A stretch of DNA of 64,000 nucleotides from Caldilineaceae bacterium (GTDB taxonomy: Bacteria > Chloroflexota > Anaerolineae > Caldilineales > Caldilineaceae), in contig JADLDO010000019.1 of assembly GCA_020846635.1 (NCBI GenBank), positions 1 to 64,000 of the forward strand, written 5' to 3'. Below, piece after piece: positions 8,010 to 17,606 of this stretch; the stretch's first letter is position 1; every line of letters starts with the position of its first letter. The notes beneath the pieces were generated by a model. The model did no database searches and had not been told where the DNA came from. It saw only the letters and a program-made list of their open reading frames with translations. The translations under genes were made by a program, and so were the position numbers.

Positions 8010-8984
8010 TCAACTGCGCTCCGCTAGGAGTGCTTGGGCCAAGATTATCTCGGCAACCTCCATCGTCTTGAGCGCGTCGGCAAAATTCGATTCCGGCTGA
8101 ACGTCATGCTTGACCGCGTCGATAAATTGACGGTTCTTCGCCTCAAAGCCTCCAAAGACATGGAATTCTTCACTATTGGCAACAGTGCGCGTCTCATAGG
8201 CAATGCCCTGGGTATCACCCTCCGCAAAGAGCCGCCCTGTGCCTTCATGTTCCGCTTCGGCACAGATGCCCGGCGCATGCATGGCAACACGAAAAATACG
8301 CCGCCCGCTTGTCCACTGGTTCATCAACACGCCCACTGCCCCGTTATCAAATTCCAACAAGGCGCTAAAATAGTTAATGTCCGGCGTACCCCAACGCCGG
8401 GTGACACCCTGCACACGGGTGACCTCGCCGCCACAGAGCCAGCGCAGCGTGTCAATCGCATGAACCCCATCATCCATCATGTGGTCGCGCGCCATCACAA
8501 AGGGCTTCGGCTCGGACTTATAGAACTCGCAGGTCGCATGGCGAATCGGCCCGCGCGCCAGGCAGGCATCACGCAGTGCCACCACCATCGGACAACTGCG
8601 CCGTTGAAAGCTTACTTGGGTGATACAATTGTGCGCCTCCGCCAGATGGGCCAACACCCGCGCCTGGTGCAGCGTCATGCCCAGCGGCTTTTCAATACAC
8701 AAATTCTGCCCTTGCTGCAGCATCCACACCCAGATATCAAACATCAGGTGAGGTGGGCCAATCACATAAACCGCATCCGGCGCGGTCTCCTCGACCATGC
8801 GCCGGTAGTCGCTGTAACGCGCCTCGATGCCATAGCGGTCGGCAGTGGCATTGAGACGCGTTGGGTCGAGATCACAAATTCCCGCAAACTCTACGTCGGC
8901 AAAAGAAGCCAGCGACGGATAATGCACCCGGTTCGCCATACCCCCGGCCCCTACCATCGCTACCCGCATCCGTTCCACGCTCAT
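8010..8984 (-). CDS. Gfo/Idh/MocA family oxidoreductase
   Basis: A 324-residue NAD(P)-dependent sugar or inositol dehydrogenase. The N-terminal Rossmann motif is VAMVGAGGMANRVHYPSL. The hallmark EKP motif occurs in LCIEKPLGMTLHQA, supplying the catalytic Lys. The C-terminal half is the family's alpha/beta dimerisation and substrate domain. The start ATG overlaps the stop of the upstream NUDIX gene (ATGA), a sign of translational coupling. Together with the TIM-barrel isomerase and the ThuA protein this suggests oxidation and isomerisation of a sugar or cyclitol. Confidence 0.92.
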   Translation of the reverse strand: MSVERMRVAMVGAGGMANRVHYPSLASFADVEFAGICDLDPTRLNATADRYGIEARYSDYRRMVEETAPDAVYVIGPPHLMFDIWVWMLQQGQNLCIEKPLGMTLHQARVLAHLAEAHNCITQVSFQRRSCPMVVALRDACLARGPIRHATCEFYKSEPKPFVMARDHMMDDGVHAIDTLRWLCGGEVTRVQGVTRRWGTPDINYFSALLEFDNGAVGVLMNQWTSGRRIFRVAMHAPGICAEAEHEGTGRLFAEGDTQGIAYETRTVANSEEFHVFGGFEAKNRQFIDAVKHDVQPESNFADALKTMEVAEIILAQALLAERS

Positions 8985-9442
8985 ACGCCCGCCTGCCCGT
9001 TGTGGCGCTTTGCCAAATAGGTACGCAATGCAGTTGCCGTGAGGGGTGTAAACGGATGCCCTCTATAGGGCTGTGACGGGTCGATTTCCGTGAGGTCAGC
9101 ATAGTACATGGCTTGACCCTCGCCCAAAACCAGATCGTCCAACGTGGCGTGTGTCGTGAGATAATAAATATAGACATGCCCCTCGCCGGCATGGGGAAAA
9201 TCCGAACCCAGCCGCCACGCGCTGACCATCGCCGGCGTCAGTTGCAATTCTTCCTCTAATTCACGCCAGAGCGCCTCATCTGGCGTTTCACCGCTCTCCA
9301 TATGCCCGCCAAAGAGCCCCCAATGCAGCGCATAGGTGGGCGCAATATCATCGCGCAGTTGCAGCAGCAGCCCCAGGTCAGGGTGTTCGATGATCGCCCC
9401 GGCGAGTGATATAGGGTGTGGATGGGAATTTGGTTCTGCCAT
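8981..9442 (-). CDS. NUDIX hydrolase
   Basis: A 153-residue protein whose Nudix box is nearly complete: it runs from GGHMESGETPDEA into LWRELEEELQL and keeps the Mg-binding REL-EE core. The final Gly of the consensus is replaced. NUDIX enzymes cleave nucleoside diphosphates linked to other groups. The last bases overlap the start of the Gfo/Idh gene and the gene lies 31 bp after the 2-hydroxyacid dehydrogenase, so it belongs to the same operon. Its substrate may be a nucleotide sugar or damaged cofactor; this cannot be told from sequence. Confidence 0.92.
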   Translation of the reverse strand: MAEPNSHPHPISLAGAIIEHPDLGLLLQLRDDIAPTYALHWGLFGGHMESGETPDEALWRELEEELQLTPAMVSAWRLGSDFPHAGEGHVYIYYLTTHATLDDLVLGEGQAMYYADLTEIDPSQPYRGHPFTPLTATALRTYLAKRHNGQAGV

Positions 9443-9473
9443 AATCTTCCTACGTTTCTAAGCCCCTACGTTT

Positions 9474-10475
9474 CTAAGCCATCGTTGCCAGCATCTCGCC
9501 GGTCACTGCATAGCGCAGAGGCTCACCACTGAAGAAGCGGATGACTTCCTCCACGATTACACTGCCCTGGCGCAACCGCGCTTGGCGGCTGGCCCCTGCC
9601 ACATGCGGCGTCACGATCACATTCTCTAGCTGCAAAAAGGGGCTGTCGGCGGGCAATGGCTCCTGGTCAAAGACATCGAGCGCGGCCTGAATCCGCCCGC
9701 TCTGTAATTCGGCCAAGAGCGCGTCATTATCAACAGCGTGCGAACGTGCAGTATTGACGAAGATAGCACCATCCGGCAGCGACGCCAAATGGCGGGCCTT
9801 GACCATGCGATAGGTTTCGTCGGTGGGTGGCGCTTGCATCGTCACAATCGCGCAGTTGGCAAAGAGTTCATCCAAGCTGACGCGTGTTACGCCCAACTGC
9901 GTGGCCCGTTCCGCATCCAAATAGGGATCCGCCACCCACACCTCAGCATCCCACGCCCGCAGCAGCCGGATGACACAGCGCCCCGTATGGCCCGCGCCGA
10001 CGACACCCACCCGCTGCCCTGCCAACTCTTGCCCCATAAACCTCGTTTCATTCCAGGGTACACCCGCCTTGAGCCTGCGATCTAACTGGTGTACCTGGCG
10101 CAGCGAAAGCAGGATGAGCAGCACCGTCATCTCCGCCACAGCGGGCGCAATGGCCGCGGCGGCATGGGTTACATGGAGTTCACTGTCAAAGACCGCTGGC
10201 GGCAGCATCTTCTTGATGCTCCCCGCCGAATGGGCAATCAGGCGCAACTCCTGGGCCGCAGCCAACACCTGAGCCGTAAACGTCGGTGTCCCCCACCCTG
10301 TGATCACCGCATCAAAACCGCCGATACGCTGGGCCAGTTCCTCGCTTGTCCAGTTGCGCTCGCCCTGGTTAAAGCTGACACGCGCTACTTCCTGCAAGCG
10401 TGCTTGCGCCGCCGGGGAAAAGAGCTGCTGGTAAAGGCTGGGTGGGATCGTCACCAGCACAGTCGGTTGAGACAT
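9474..10475 (-). CDS. D-2-hydroxyacid dehydrogenase
   Basis: A 333-residue member of the D-isomer-specific 2-hydroxyacid dehydrogenase family, which interconverts 2-hydroxy and 2-keto acids with NAD(P). The cofactor motif GVVGAGHTGR occurs mid-protein. The catalytic Arg lies in NTARSHAVD, Glu in FDQEPLP, and His in VTPHVAGAS, so the Arg-Glu-His set is complete. It lies 31 bp before the NUDIX gene. A 172-bp gap containing an extragenic palindrome separates it from the upstream ThuA gene, so a new transcript may begin here. Phosphoglycerate, glycerate or sugar-acid substrates are all possible. Confidence 0.92.
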   Translation of the reverse strand: MSQPTVLVTIPPSLYQQLFSPAAQARLQEVARVSFNQGERNWTSEELAQRIGGFDAVITGWGTPTFTAQVLAAAQELRLIAHSAGSIKKMLPPAVFDSELHVTHAAAAIAPAVAEMTVLLILLSLRQVHQLDRRLKAGVPWNETRFMGQELAGQRVGVVGAGHTGRCVIRLLRAWDAEVWVADPYLDAERATQLGVTRVSLDELFANCAIVTMQAPPTDETYRMVKARHLASLPDGAIFVNTARSHAVDNDALLAELQSGRIQAALDVFDQEPLPADSPFLQLENVIVTPHVAGASRQARLRQGSVIVEEVIRFFSGEPLRYAVTGEMLATMA

Positions 10476-10583
10476 GGCTGTAGCCTCTTTTATAGATGAG
10501 TCTTGGCGGATGGTTTGGGCTGATAAATTGAAACTACAATGAGCAGTACGAGTGTAGTGTTCTGCGGAGTATACATTGCCACC

Positions 10584-10627
10584 CCCTCCCGGAAGCGGCC
10601 CAGAGGGCTCCCCAGCTTCCGGGAGGG
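10584..10627. repeat. Extragenic palindrome, REP-like family
   Basis: CCCTCCCGGAAGC (10584-10596) pairs with GCTTCCGGGAGGG (10615-10627), a 13-bp stem; TTTT follows on the plus strand. The same core recurs at 14343, 48730 and 60321. It lies between the ThuA and 2-hydroxyacid dehydrogenase genes, where it may also stop or stabilise transcripts. Confidence 0.85.
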
Positions 10628-10647
10628 TTTTCCTTCAATCTACAAAA

Positions 10648-11391
10648 CTACCCCAATGCCTCCAGCGGTTCCTTGATATTCGGGGTCTTGCCGCCGCCAT
10701 AGGTGAAGGCAAACGAACGCGTGGGCGCGGCCCAACGTGTGCCATTAGCAATCACCTGGCGCACGCCAGGGTGGAAATAGGTGGGGTGTGTCTCATGACC
10801 AGGGCGGAAGTAGAAGATCTTGCCATGCCCGCGATAGAAGCAGCAGCCGGAACGAAAGACCTCGCCCCCCTTGAACCAAGAGACCATCACCAACTCATCG
10901 GGGGCGGGAATGTCAAAGTGCTCACCATACATTTCTTCTTCGGGAATGTCGATGTAGGGGTCAAGCCCTTCGGCAATGGGATGTCCTGGCGAAACGATCC
11001 ACACACGCTCATTTTCACCCGCCTCGCGCCAGCGCAAGCTGCATGAGGTCCCCATCAGCCGCCGGAAAATCTTGGAATGATGGCCGGAATGGAGCACAAC
11101 CAGTCCCATACCCTCCAGCACCCGCGCCTGCACACGATCCACTGTCTCGTCGGCGACCTCTCTGTGCGCCATGTGCCCCCACCACAGCAGTACATCCGTC
11201 TCGGCTAGTACCGCCTCAGACAGCCCATTCTCCGGCTCATCAAGCGTAGCTGTACGTACGTTCGTCAGGCCATGCTCGCGCAACCCATCGGCAAGCGTGT
11301 TGTGAATGCCGTTGGGGTAAACCTTCTGCACTGCTTCGTGACTCTTTTCGTGACGGAACTCGTTCCACACGGTAACGCGTAAATTGCTCAT
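10648..11391 (-). CDS. ThuA domain-containing protein
   Basis: A 247-residue protein starting [16 protein letters not shown], the typical beginning of the ThuA (trehalose utilisation) family, a glutamine-amidotransferase-like fold found in carbohydrate catabolic operons. Further family features are [26 protein letters not shown] and the C-terminal [18 protein letters not shown]. Length fits full-size ThuA. The biochemical activity of the family is poorly defined; association with 3-keto-glycoside metabolism has been proposed for some members. It follows the PIG-L deacetylase gene by 64 bp on the same strand. Probably cytoplasmic. Confidence 0.92.
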   Translation of the reverse strand: MSNLRVTVWNEFRHEKSHEAVQKVYPNGIHNTLADGLREHGLTNVRTATLDEPENGLSEAVLAETDVLLWWGHMAHREVADETVDRVQARVLEGMGLVVLHSGHHSKIFRRLMGTSCSLRWREAGENERVWIVSPGHPIAEGLDPYIDIPEEEMYGEHFDIPAPDELVMVSWFKGGEVFRSGCCFYRGHGKIFYFRPGHETHPTYFHPGVRQVIANGTRWAAPTRSFAFTYGGGKTPNIKEPLEALG

Positions 11392-11455
11392 GAAGAAAGC
11401 TCCTGGGTAAATTCAACCGGTAAATTGAGTAGGCAAATTCAAGCAAACAGTCTAA

Positions 11456-12238
11456 TCATTTTATCATAGGCGAACGCCGCCACCGACGTTCGCCGCCTAT
11501 CGCAGACGCATAACCGCCGATCTGATCTTCCAGGTCGGTTTGGTCACGAAAAAAGGTGCTGAGTTGCGAACGAAACGCGGTCACTGCTGCATATTTCGCA
11601 GCCAACGCACGCGCATCAAGCGCCACCACCTCCGCCACCCACCGAAAGCCCTGTTCCTGCGCGCACGCCGGATCAATGACTTGGGCGAGTTTCCCTTCCT
11701 GTTGAGAATACGGATAGTCCTCATAGTAGAGGTACGCATTCGGGTCAAACGCGCTTTCCGCCGCCAGCCGCGTCAATTGGTGATCCACATGCATGCCCAC
11801 TGCCAGCGGCATAACCACCTGCCGCGCCGGGGGCAGTGCGCGCATTTGCGCGGCGAGTTCGTCCACCAGCCCCATCTCAGCGGGCGCGACCGCTCCAAAA
11901 ATATCATCATCGGAGACATAAAAAGGGTTTCCCTCTGCGTCCACCCGGTAAATGCAGTCGGGCACGCGCCAATGCAGCGCGTCTGCGCCTAAGATGGCTG
12001 ACGCGGCTAAATCCTCGGCGCGTCGTGCAGCCGTGGCATCTACGACCAATTCCCACCGGCTGTGCAAACTGGCCGCGTAGTCCGAAACAGGCGCGACCGG
12101 ATCGCCCGCGGTGATTGTGACGATGAGCACCCGCGCACCCGCCTGCGTCGCGGCAAAAATCTGCCCGCCGCACGAAAGCGCGACATCATCCAAATGGGGA
12201 GAGAAATAAATCCAGTCGTAGGCCAATGGTGTATCCAT
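11456..12238 (-). CDS. PIG-L family deacetylase
   Basis: A 260-residue zinc-dependent deacetylase of the PIG-L/LmbE family (related to MshB and BshB). The metal-binding motif, usually AHPDDE, reads SPHLDDVALSCGG near residues 12-24, and the third ligand lies in GMHVDHQLT. The family removes acetyl groups from N-acetylglucosamine-type substrates. It is the first gene of the minus-strand catabolic run and diverges from the MshA-like glycosyltransferase at 12372. In mycothiol-type pathways an MshA-like transferase and an MshB-like deacetylase act in sequence, but proximity here does not prove that pathway. Confidence 0.9.
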   Translation of the reverse strand: MDTPLAYDWIYFSPHLDDVALSCGGQIFAATQAGARVLIVTITAGDPVAPVSDYAASLHSRWELVVDATAARRAEDLAASAILGADALHWRVPDCIYRVDAEGNPFYVSDDDIFGAVAPAEMGLVDELAAQMRALPPARQVVMPLAVGMHVDHQLTRLAAESAFDPNAYLYYEDYPYSQQEGKLAQVIDPACAQEQGFRWVAEVVALDARALAAKYAAVTAFRSQLSTFFRDQTDLEDQIGGYASAIGGERRWRRSPMIK

Positions 12239-12371
12239 GATCGATATCTTTTCCGATTGCCCGCTTACAGATGCAGGGCTACTTGGACTATACTATTCAT
12301 AGCGCGACCGTAGGGTGCATTGGGAGCCCTACTATTCATCTCATCGCACCATTCTGTTTCAAGGAGTATTC

Positions 12372-13682
12372 ATGCAGACCCTTTTGGAGCAGCCGATCCG
12401 CCGCATTGCCATGCTCAGTGTTCACGCCTGTCCTTTGGCGTTGATGGGTGGCAAAAAGACTGGCGGAATGAATGTCTATGTACGCGACTTTTGCCGAGCT
12501 TTGGGTCAGGCGGGCATTCAGGTCGATGTCTATACCCGTTCTCAGGATGATTGCCAGCCGGTAATTAAGCGTGAACTAGGGCCGGAAGGCCGTGTGATCC
12601 ATATCGCCGCCGGGCCTGAACGCCCGATCCCTGTGGGCGATATTCCGCCCTACCTGGACGAATTTGCAGACAACGTGATCGCCTTTGCTGCCCGCGAAGG
12701 CATCCGCTATGACCTGATCCACAGCCACTATTGGCTCTCTGGATTGGTCGCCGAAAAGCTGCGCCATGCCTGGGGGCCCTTGCCCATTGTGCATATGTTC
12801 CATACCCTGGGCCACATGAAGAACCAGATCGCCACGGATGAAAGCGAACGTGCGCCACAGATCCGCCTGGATGGTGAAGCCAGAGTAGCGCAGATTGCCG
12901 ACCGTCTCATCGCCGCGACACCTGCCGAAAAAGGGCAGTTGATCGAATACCTGCATGCCGATGCTGCCAAAATTGCCATTGTGCCCCCCGGCGTAGACCT
13001 CAGCCGTTTCCACCGGATGGACAAAGAGGAAGCCAGGGCACGCGTGGACATTCCCTGTGGCAAGCACAACATCCTCTTTGCGGGGCGCATTGAGCCACTC
13101 AAGGGCATTGATACCCTGCTGCGCGCCATGTCCATCTTGCAGGCGCGCCACCCCGCCGCGGTCGAACATTCCTGTGTTGCCATCATCGGCGGCGACCCCT
13201 GGGCCGACTCGCTGGATGCTGAGATGGCGCGCCTGCAAGCGCTGCGCGTCGAATTGAATATCCACGACCTGGTCACATTCTTGGGCGCAAAAGACCAAGA
13301 GGTGCTGCCCGCCTATTATGCGGTGGCGGATATGGTCGTCATGCCTTCGCACTATGAAAGCTTTGGCATGGTTGCCCTCGAAGCGATGGCAATGGGGACT
13401 CCGGTGATTGCGTCGGAGGTGGGCGGGCTGGCCCATCTGATCCAACACAGCATCAACGGCTTCCACGTTCCCTCGCGCGATCCCGAAGCCCTTGCCGAGC
13501 GCATCCTACAACTTCTTGAATCTCCCACCCTGCGCAGGCAGCTTGGGCACAACGCCTGGGTCTATGCCCAGCAGTACGCATGGGAGAAGATCGTGCAGCG
13601 CATGTTAGTGGTCTATACAGAATTACTCCACGACAAGGATAGGCAGCGCGACTTTACCCAGACAGCTATGCTCTGTGCTTAG
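12372..13682 (+). CDS. Glycosyltransferase family 4, MshA-like
   Basis: A 436-residue GT-B glycosyltransferase. The N-terminal signature MLSVHACPLALMGG, followed by KTGGMNVYV, is close to that of MshA and sucrose-phosphate synthase-like GT4 enzymes. The donor-site motif is in PSHYESFGMVALEAMAMG. The ATG at 12372 is chosen because AAGGAG lies 8 bases upstream; reading could open earlier without a ribosome site. The gene diverges from the PIG-L gene. TACTATTCAT occurs twice upstream (12291-12300 and 12330-12339) and could be part of a regulatory site. Its stop overlaps the convergent HAD gene by 4 bp. The acceptor (inositol phosphate, sugar phosphate or other) is not known. Confidence 0.9.
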   Translation: MQTLLEQPIRRIAMLSVHACPLALMGGKKTGGMNVYVRDFCRALGQAGIQVDVYTRSQDDCQPVIKRELGPEGRVIHIAAGPERPIPVGDIPPYLDEFADNVIAFAAREGIRYDLIHSHYWLSGLVAEKLRHAWGPLPIVHMFHTLGHMKNQIATDESERAPQIRLDGEARVAQIADRLIAATPAEKGQLIEYLHADAAKIAIVPPGVDLSRFHRMDKEEARARVDIPCGKHNILFAGRIEPLKGIDTLLRAMSILQARHPAAVEHSCVAIIGGDPWADSLDAEMARLQALRVELNIHDLVTFLGAKDQEVLPAYYAVADMVVMPSHYESFGMVALEAMAMGTPVIASEVGGLAHLIQHSINGFHVPSRDPEALAERILQLLESPTLRRQLGHNAWVYAQQYAWEKIVQRMLVVYTELLHDKDRQRDFTQTAMLCA

Positions 13683-14296
13683 CCCGCGTCCAGCACTTCC
13701 ACACCCAGTGCCGCCAGTTCCGCCGCCAGGTCGATCCCCGGCTGATAGTGGATCGCCGCCATGCCCACAGCACGCGCCCCCGCAATGTTGTGGGCAAAAT
13801 CGTCGATAAAGACCGCTTCATGCGGCTCTCGTCCCAGTTGTGCCAACGTCCACAGGAAAATCTCCGGCGCAGGCTTCATCACCTTTTGATAGGCCGAGCC
13901 GACGATCAGATCAAAGGCATCCGCCAAAGGGTATTGGTTCGTCACCACCTCCAGCAGATCATCCATCGCATTGGAGATAATCGCGGTCTGATAGCGTTCA
14001 TGCAGCCGCCGCACCAGCGCCAACAACTCTGTATCCAGCCGGTCGCCGCCAAAGAATTCGGCGCGGAAAGCCGCCAATCCGGCGGCGTCTAGCTGCAATT
14101 CCGCCTGCACTGCCGCCCATAGTGCCTGGCTTGTCAGCGCGCCGCTCTGTGCTTGTATCCCCAGCGGCCCATTAAAGACCAACATCTCCGCAGCCCCAGG
14201 AGCCAGCCCCAGGCGTGCCTCCAGGTTGGCGCGCGCGTTGCGCGTTTCGGTGCGGATCAGCACGCCGCCTACATCAAAAATGATCGCTTTGATCAT
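13679..14296 (-). CDS. HAD family hydrolase (subfamily IA)
   Basis: A 205-residue haloacid-dehalogenase-type phosphatase. Motif I is IFDVGGVLIRTET near residues 6-18. Motif II is AIISNAMDD, motif III Lys lies in YQKVMKPAPEIF, and motif IV is EAVFIDDFAHNIAGA. The first Asp of DVGGV is present; the usual second Asp is replaced by Gly, as in several dehalogenase-like and epoxide-hydrolase-N-terminal-like members. The gene is convergent with the MshA-like GT (4-bp overlap). A sugar-phosphate phosphatase role is plausible but untested. Confidence 0.9.
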   Translation of the reverse strand: MIKAIIFDVGGVLIRTETRNARANLEARLGLAPGAAEMLVFNGPLGIQAQSGALTSQALWAAVQAELQLDAAGLAAFRAEFFGGDRLDTELLALVRRLHERYQTAIISNAMDDLLEVVTNQYPLADAFDLIVGSAYQKVMKPAPEIFLWTLAQLGREPHEAVFIDDFAHNIAGARAVGMAAIHYQPGIDLAAELAALGVEVLDAG

Positions 14297-14342
14297 GCTG
14301 TCTTTCTAGGAACATATCCTGCAAAACCCCCTGGCAAAAACT

Positions 14343-14370
14343 CTCCCGGAGGCTTCTGAGCCTCCGGGAG
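14343..14370. repeat. Extragenic palindrome, REP-like family
   Basis: CTCCCGGAGGC (14343-14353) pairs with GCCTCCGGGAG (14360-14370), 11 bp with a 6-base loop; GG follows. It is a variant of the CCCTCCCGGAAGC family, in the gap between the Gfo/Idh and HAD genes on the minus strand. Confidence 0.8.
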
Positions 14371-14419
14371 GGTAGTACACTTCATGTCGCGCATGGCTGC
14401 GAGAGTAGAGTAAGCGGAA

Positions 14420-15445
14420 CTAGACGCTGCCCACGCAGACGGGTTGGCCGTTTTGCGCGGCAGAGGCGCGAATGGCATCCCACAGCCGCGCCATCCGCAG
14501 CCCTACTTCCGGCGGGCAAGGATTTTCCAATGTACCGTCACGCACTGCCAAAAACTGCTGCCAAACGCCCAAACTGGGCGGCACTTCGATGTCAAACCAA
14601 TCGTCATTGCCCCAACGCTGGACGGCGAGCTTCTCACCCCAAATCCCCGTATAGAGATTGCCCAGCGTGCAGGCAACCCGCACATCGGAACGGGCACGCC
14701 CCCCGGCATCGCCACAGGCATGGAATGTGACCATGCCGCCCGATGCCAGCTTTGCCATTGCAACCCCGATGATCTCTACAGGCGTATCGCGGTTGTCAAA
14801 CCAGGCGGCGACTTCGGTGAACTCCTCGCCCGCCAGATCAGCGATGGTGTTGAGCATGTGCGCGCCGGTATCAAAGAAGAAGCCGCCGCCCGCTAATTCG
14901 GGAACCTGCCGCCAGGTTCCCAGGTTGGGCGTGCGCCAATGCTCCCAGGTCATGCCATGAATGGTCAGCAGTTCGCCCAACTCACCGGCGCGCAGCATCG
15001 CCGTAGCGGTGCGGATGCGCGGCGAGAGGCTGCCGGGAAAGGCCACGACCAGCAGCTTACCTGTGCGGTCGCGCGCCTCAATCAGCCCTTCAGCCTCCTG
15101 TGCGTTGACCACCATGGGCTTTTCCAACAGCACATCCAACCCGGCCTCTAGGCAGGCTTTGGTCTGGGCATAATGATAAGCGTGGGGTGTAATGATAAAG
15201 GCGGCGTCTAATTCGCTGCCATAGGTTTGCAGCAGTCGATCCAGATCCGGCTCATTGGGGGGCGCTGCCAGCCCAACTTCCTCATACTGCGCCACCAGTG
15301 CCTCATAGGCCGCGGCTGCCGGCTCAGAGACGACAACGACTTGGGTGGTATCTTGTTGGGCGAGCATAGAACGAATATGGGCGCGGGCCATGCGCCCACA
15401 CCCAATCATAACAGTCCGTGTAATCGATTGACCAGAAGGGCCCAT
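14420..15445 (-). CDS. Gfo/Idh/MocA family oxidoreductase
   Basis: A 341-residue NAD(P)-dependent dehydrogenase. The Rossmann motif [17 protein letters not shown] lies near the N-terminus and the catalytic EKP motif is in [29 protein letters not shown] supplies the C-terminal His/Asp region. I chose the ATG at 15445 ([17 protein letters not shown]) because a longer reading to 15586 would overlap the upstream gene by about 90 bases. The ribosome site is weak, so a start nearer the Rossmann motif is possible. It lies 49 bp after the SH3b/propeller gene on the same strand, but its function suggests carbohydrate metabolism instead. Confidence 0.87.
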   Translation of the reverse strand: MGPSGQSITRTVMIGCGRMARAHIRSMLAQQDTTQVVVVSEPAAAAYEALVAQYEEVGLAAPPNEPDLDRLLQTYGSELDAAFIITPHAYHYAQTKACLEAGLDVLLEKPMVVNAQEAEGLIEARDRTGKLLVVAFPGSLSPRIRTATAMLRAGELGELLTIHGMTWEHWRTPNLGTWRQVPELAGGGFFFDTGAHMLNTIADLAGEEFTEVAAWFDNRDTPVEIIGVAMAKLASGGMVTFHACGDAGGRARSDVRVACTLGNLYTGIWGEKLAVQRWGNDDWFDIEVPPSLGVWQQFLAVRDGTLENPCPPEVGLRMARLWDAIRASAAQNGQPVCVGSV

Positions 15446-15494
15446 ACAGGTGTGTGAACGGTCGCAGACCGGCGACCTACGTCTGGTGCGGAGC

Positions 15495-17606
15495 CTAACG
15501 CCCCCAGTCGAGCATCTGCTCCGCGACAAAAGTGTAAATGAAGGGCAGATCGATGTCGAGACGGCGCTGATTACCCCCATCCGCATCCATCACCCAGACT
15601 CCCCACACGCCCGCCGACTGGTTTGGCTGGCGATTGCTCAGAAACACGATATGATTGCCGTCGGGACTCCACGCCGGGGCCACATTGCTCGGCAATTTTT
15701 CCACCAAGGTAAAATTGGGATGTGTCAGCGCAGTCAACCCGCTGCCATCCGCGGCGACACTGTAAATCTCCCAATGGTCATTTTCACGCCGCTGAAAGAT
15801 GATGCGCCCGCCATTGGGCTGCCAATCGGGGTCTAGCTCATATTGTTTACGGATATTGAAGAAGACGAGCTTTGTCTGCGCGCCGGGCTGGTCTTGCGTC
15901 ATCTGAATCCCACCGGGCGACTGGTAGACAATCCCCGCGCTGTTCCAATCCGGCACGCGGGCGCGCGGCAAGACAGGAATGTCCTGATAGTTATTGCCAT
16001 TGACATCGACGCGGGCCAATTTCTGCTGTGTTTCCGTGGCGTTTTCAGGTTCGCGGTCAATCAGACAGGCGCTCGCCGGGTCATCCGGGTCGCTCAACGT
16101 ACAATTCAAGAATTCGTCGCCCCGCTCAAAGAGGATGTACTGTCCATCCGGGCTCCATTTGGGCGAACGGAATTGTGTACGCTCGCTGAAGATCAGCCGC
16201 TCGTTACTGCCATCCACGTTGATCAGATAGAGCCCATGCTGACCACCGACGCGCGTAAAGGCTACCTGCTTGCCATCCGGGCTAATGGCAGGATCATAGC
16301 CACCTGTCAACAGCCGCAGTTCAGCGGTTGCCAGATCATAGAGATAGATATCGCCACCCCAGGAAACCTGGATCGCCAGCTTACCGCTCAACCCTGTCGC
16401 CACAGCCGCGGGTTTCTCGTTTTGGGTAACGACTTTGCTGCCCTCATTGACACTAGCGGGCACACCTGCGGGACGATACAAAGCCCCCTGCGCGTTTGGC
16501 TCGACCGGCTTCCCTGCATCAACAGGGGCCGGTTGCCCACCCTTTGTCTCAGGAACATTCTGCTGCTCCTTATAATCCGGGGCATTGCTCACCTCGTTGA
16601 CCACAGGCAAATCGGCGATCACCTCATCAGTCGTCAGGAATTCGGCTGCGGCCCAGCCAAAGCCCCCCACAACATCGGGCAGCGCCAGTTGCAGCCACTT
16701 GCTCGTCGCATCGCGCCCCAAGATCGCAAAACGTTCATTGGGCATCGCCTTCGCAATGACAGCATAGCTACTATTGGGGCCTGCGCGCAGATTGAGGCGT
16801 GAATCCTGGAGCGCCACCTCGGCGAGCGGCGCCTCCCCAGCCACAGGCGTTGGACGCAGAACCGGCACTTCCGTGGCGGCACTGCCGGCTTGCGCCGTGG
16901 GCATGGCTGCGCTCCCGCTGCCTGTGGGCGTCGGCGTGATCGGCATGATGACGACCGCTTGGCTTGCGAGGCGGTTGCCATCAAAGACTATCAATTGCTC
17001 GGCAGCAACCCAACCCTCGGCCCCATCTTCCAGAGAACCATAGAGCCACAGGCCATCTTCCGACCGGGCTGTCGCCGTGAAAAGCGCGCCTTGTGGTGCG
17101 CGTGCCGCAAGCAGCCCCGTATCTCCATTCCACACCTCTGCCCCACCGATGGCAACCACCGCTTCCACAGAGGCAAGCGGCGGCATTGGCGTAGAGGTCG
17201 CGGTCGGCGTCGGTGGCACCAACGTCACTTGCTGGACAGGTGCGAGTTGGGCGAACAGATTAGCCGCGCCCGCCCCAACATTGGTTCCGGCGCTGAAATC
17301 GTTAGAGAGCTCGCCACCCGCAGCAGAAGGCAGCATCGCGCCCGCATCGGCGACTGCCGGTGCAGCAACGGTCGGGGTCATCGTTGTGGATGTCGCCTGG
17401 GCCGCCTGATCGGGCAAGGTTTCCAAAGCGCCGCGCGGGATCTGGGTAATCCAGAAAAGCGCGCCGATCACCCCTGCCATCACCCCAATAGACATCATCA
17501 AGAGGAGCCGCCCGCCGGGCCGTTTCCCCTCCGGCTCAGCATTCACCAGCCTGTGCAGAGGACTGGTGGCTTTCCCGCTTCGAATTCGCTCGCGGTTCAT
17601 GGTCAT
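15495..17606 (-). CDS. Membrane-anchored SH3b and WD40-like beta-propeller protein
   Basis: A 703-residue protein with a short cytoplasmic N-terminus, one membrane segment (about 33-54) and a large extracytoplasmic part. Pro/Thr-rich linkers connect two bacterial SH3-like domains (about 148-207 and 266-326, the second with [12 protein letters not shown]). The C-terminal 300 residues (about 404-700) form a TolB/PD40-type propeller with repeats such as [13 protein letters not shown] and [15 protein letters not shown]3b domains often bind cell-wall material, so a role in sensing or organising the cell surface is plausible. The start ATG overlaps the stop of the HlyD-like gene by one base (TGATG), so the two are translationally coupled. 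Confidence 0.85.
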   Translation of the reverse strand: MTMNRERIRSGKATSPLHRLVNAEPEGKRPGGRLLLMMSIGVMAGVIGALFWITQIPRGALETLPDQAAQATSTTMTPTVAAPAVADAGAMLPSAAGGELSNDFSAGTNVGAGAANLFAQLAPVQQVTLVPPTPTATSTPMPPLASVEAVVAIGGAEVWNGDTGLLAARAPQGALFTATARSEDGLWLYGSLEDGAEGWVAAEQLIVFDGNRLASQAVVIMPITPTPTGSGSAAMPTAQAGSAATEVPVLRPTPVAGEAPLAEVALQDSRLNLRAGPNSSYAVIAKAMPNERFAILGRDATSKWLQLALPDVVGGFGWAAAEFLTTDEVIADLPVVNEVSNAPDYKEQQNVPETKGGQPAPVDAGKPVEPNAQGALYRPAGVPASVNEGSKVVTQNEKPAAVATGLSGKLAIQVSWGGDIYLYDLATAELRLLTGGYDPAISPDGKQVAFTRVGGQHGLYLINVDGSNERLIFSERTQFRSPKWSPDGQYILFERGDEFLNCTLSDPDDPASACLIDREPENATETQQKLARVDVNGNNYQDIPVLPRARVPDWNSAGIVYQSPGGIQMTQDQPGAQTKLVFFNIRKQYELDPDWQPNGGRIIFQRRENDHWEIYSVAADGSGLTALTHPNFTLVEKLPSNVAPAWSPDGNHIVFLSNRQPNQSAGVWGVWVMDADGGNQRRLDIDLPFIYTFVAEQMLDWGR

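Noticed and set aside
6855-8027. 390-codon plus-strand frame
   Set aside because: It is antisense to the SDR and cysteine hydrolase genes, has an Arg/His/Pro-rich shadow-type composition and no domain.
8034-9020. 328-codon plus-strand frame
   Set aside because: Mirror of the Gfo/Idh gene; composition typical of the antisense of a GC-rich coding strand.
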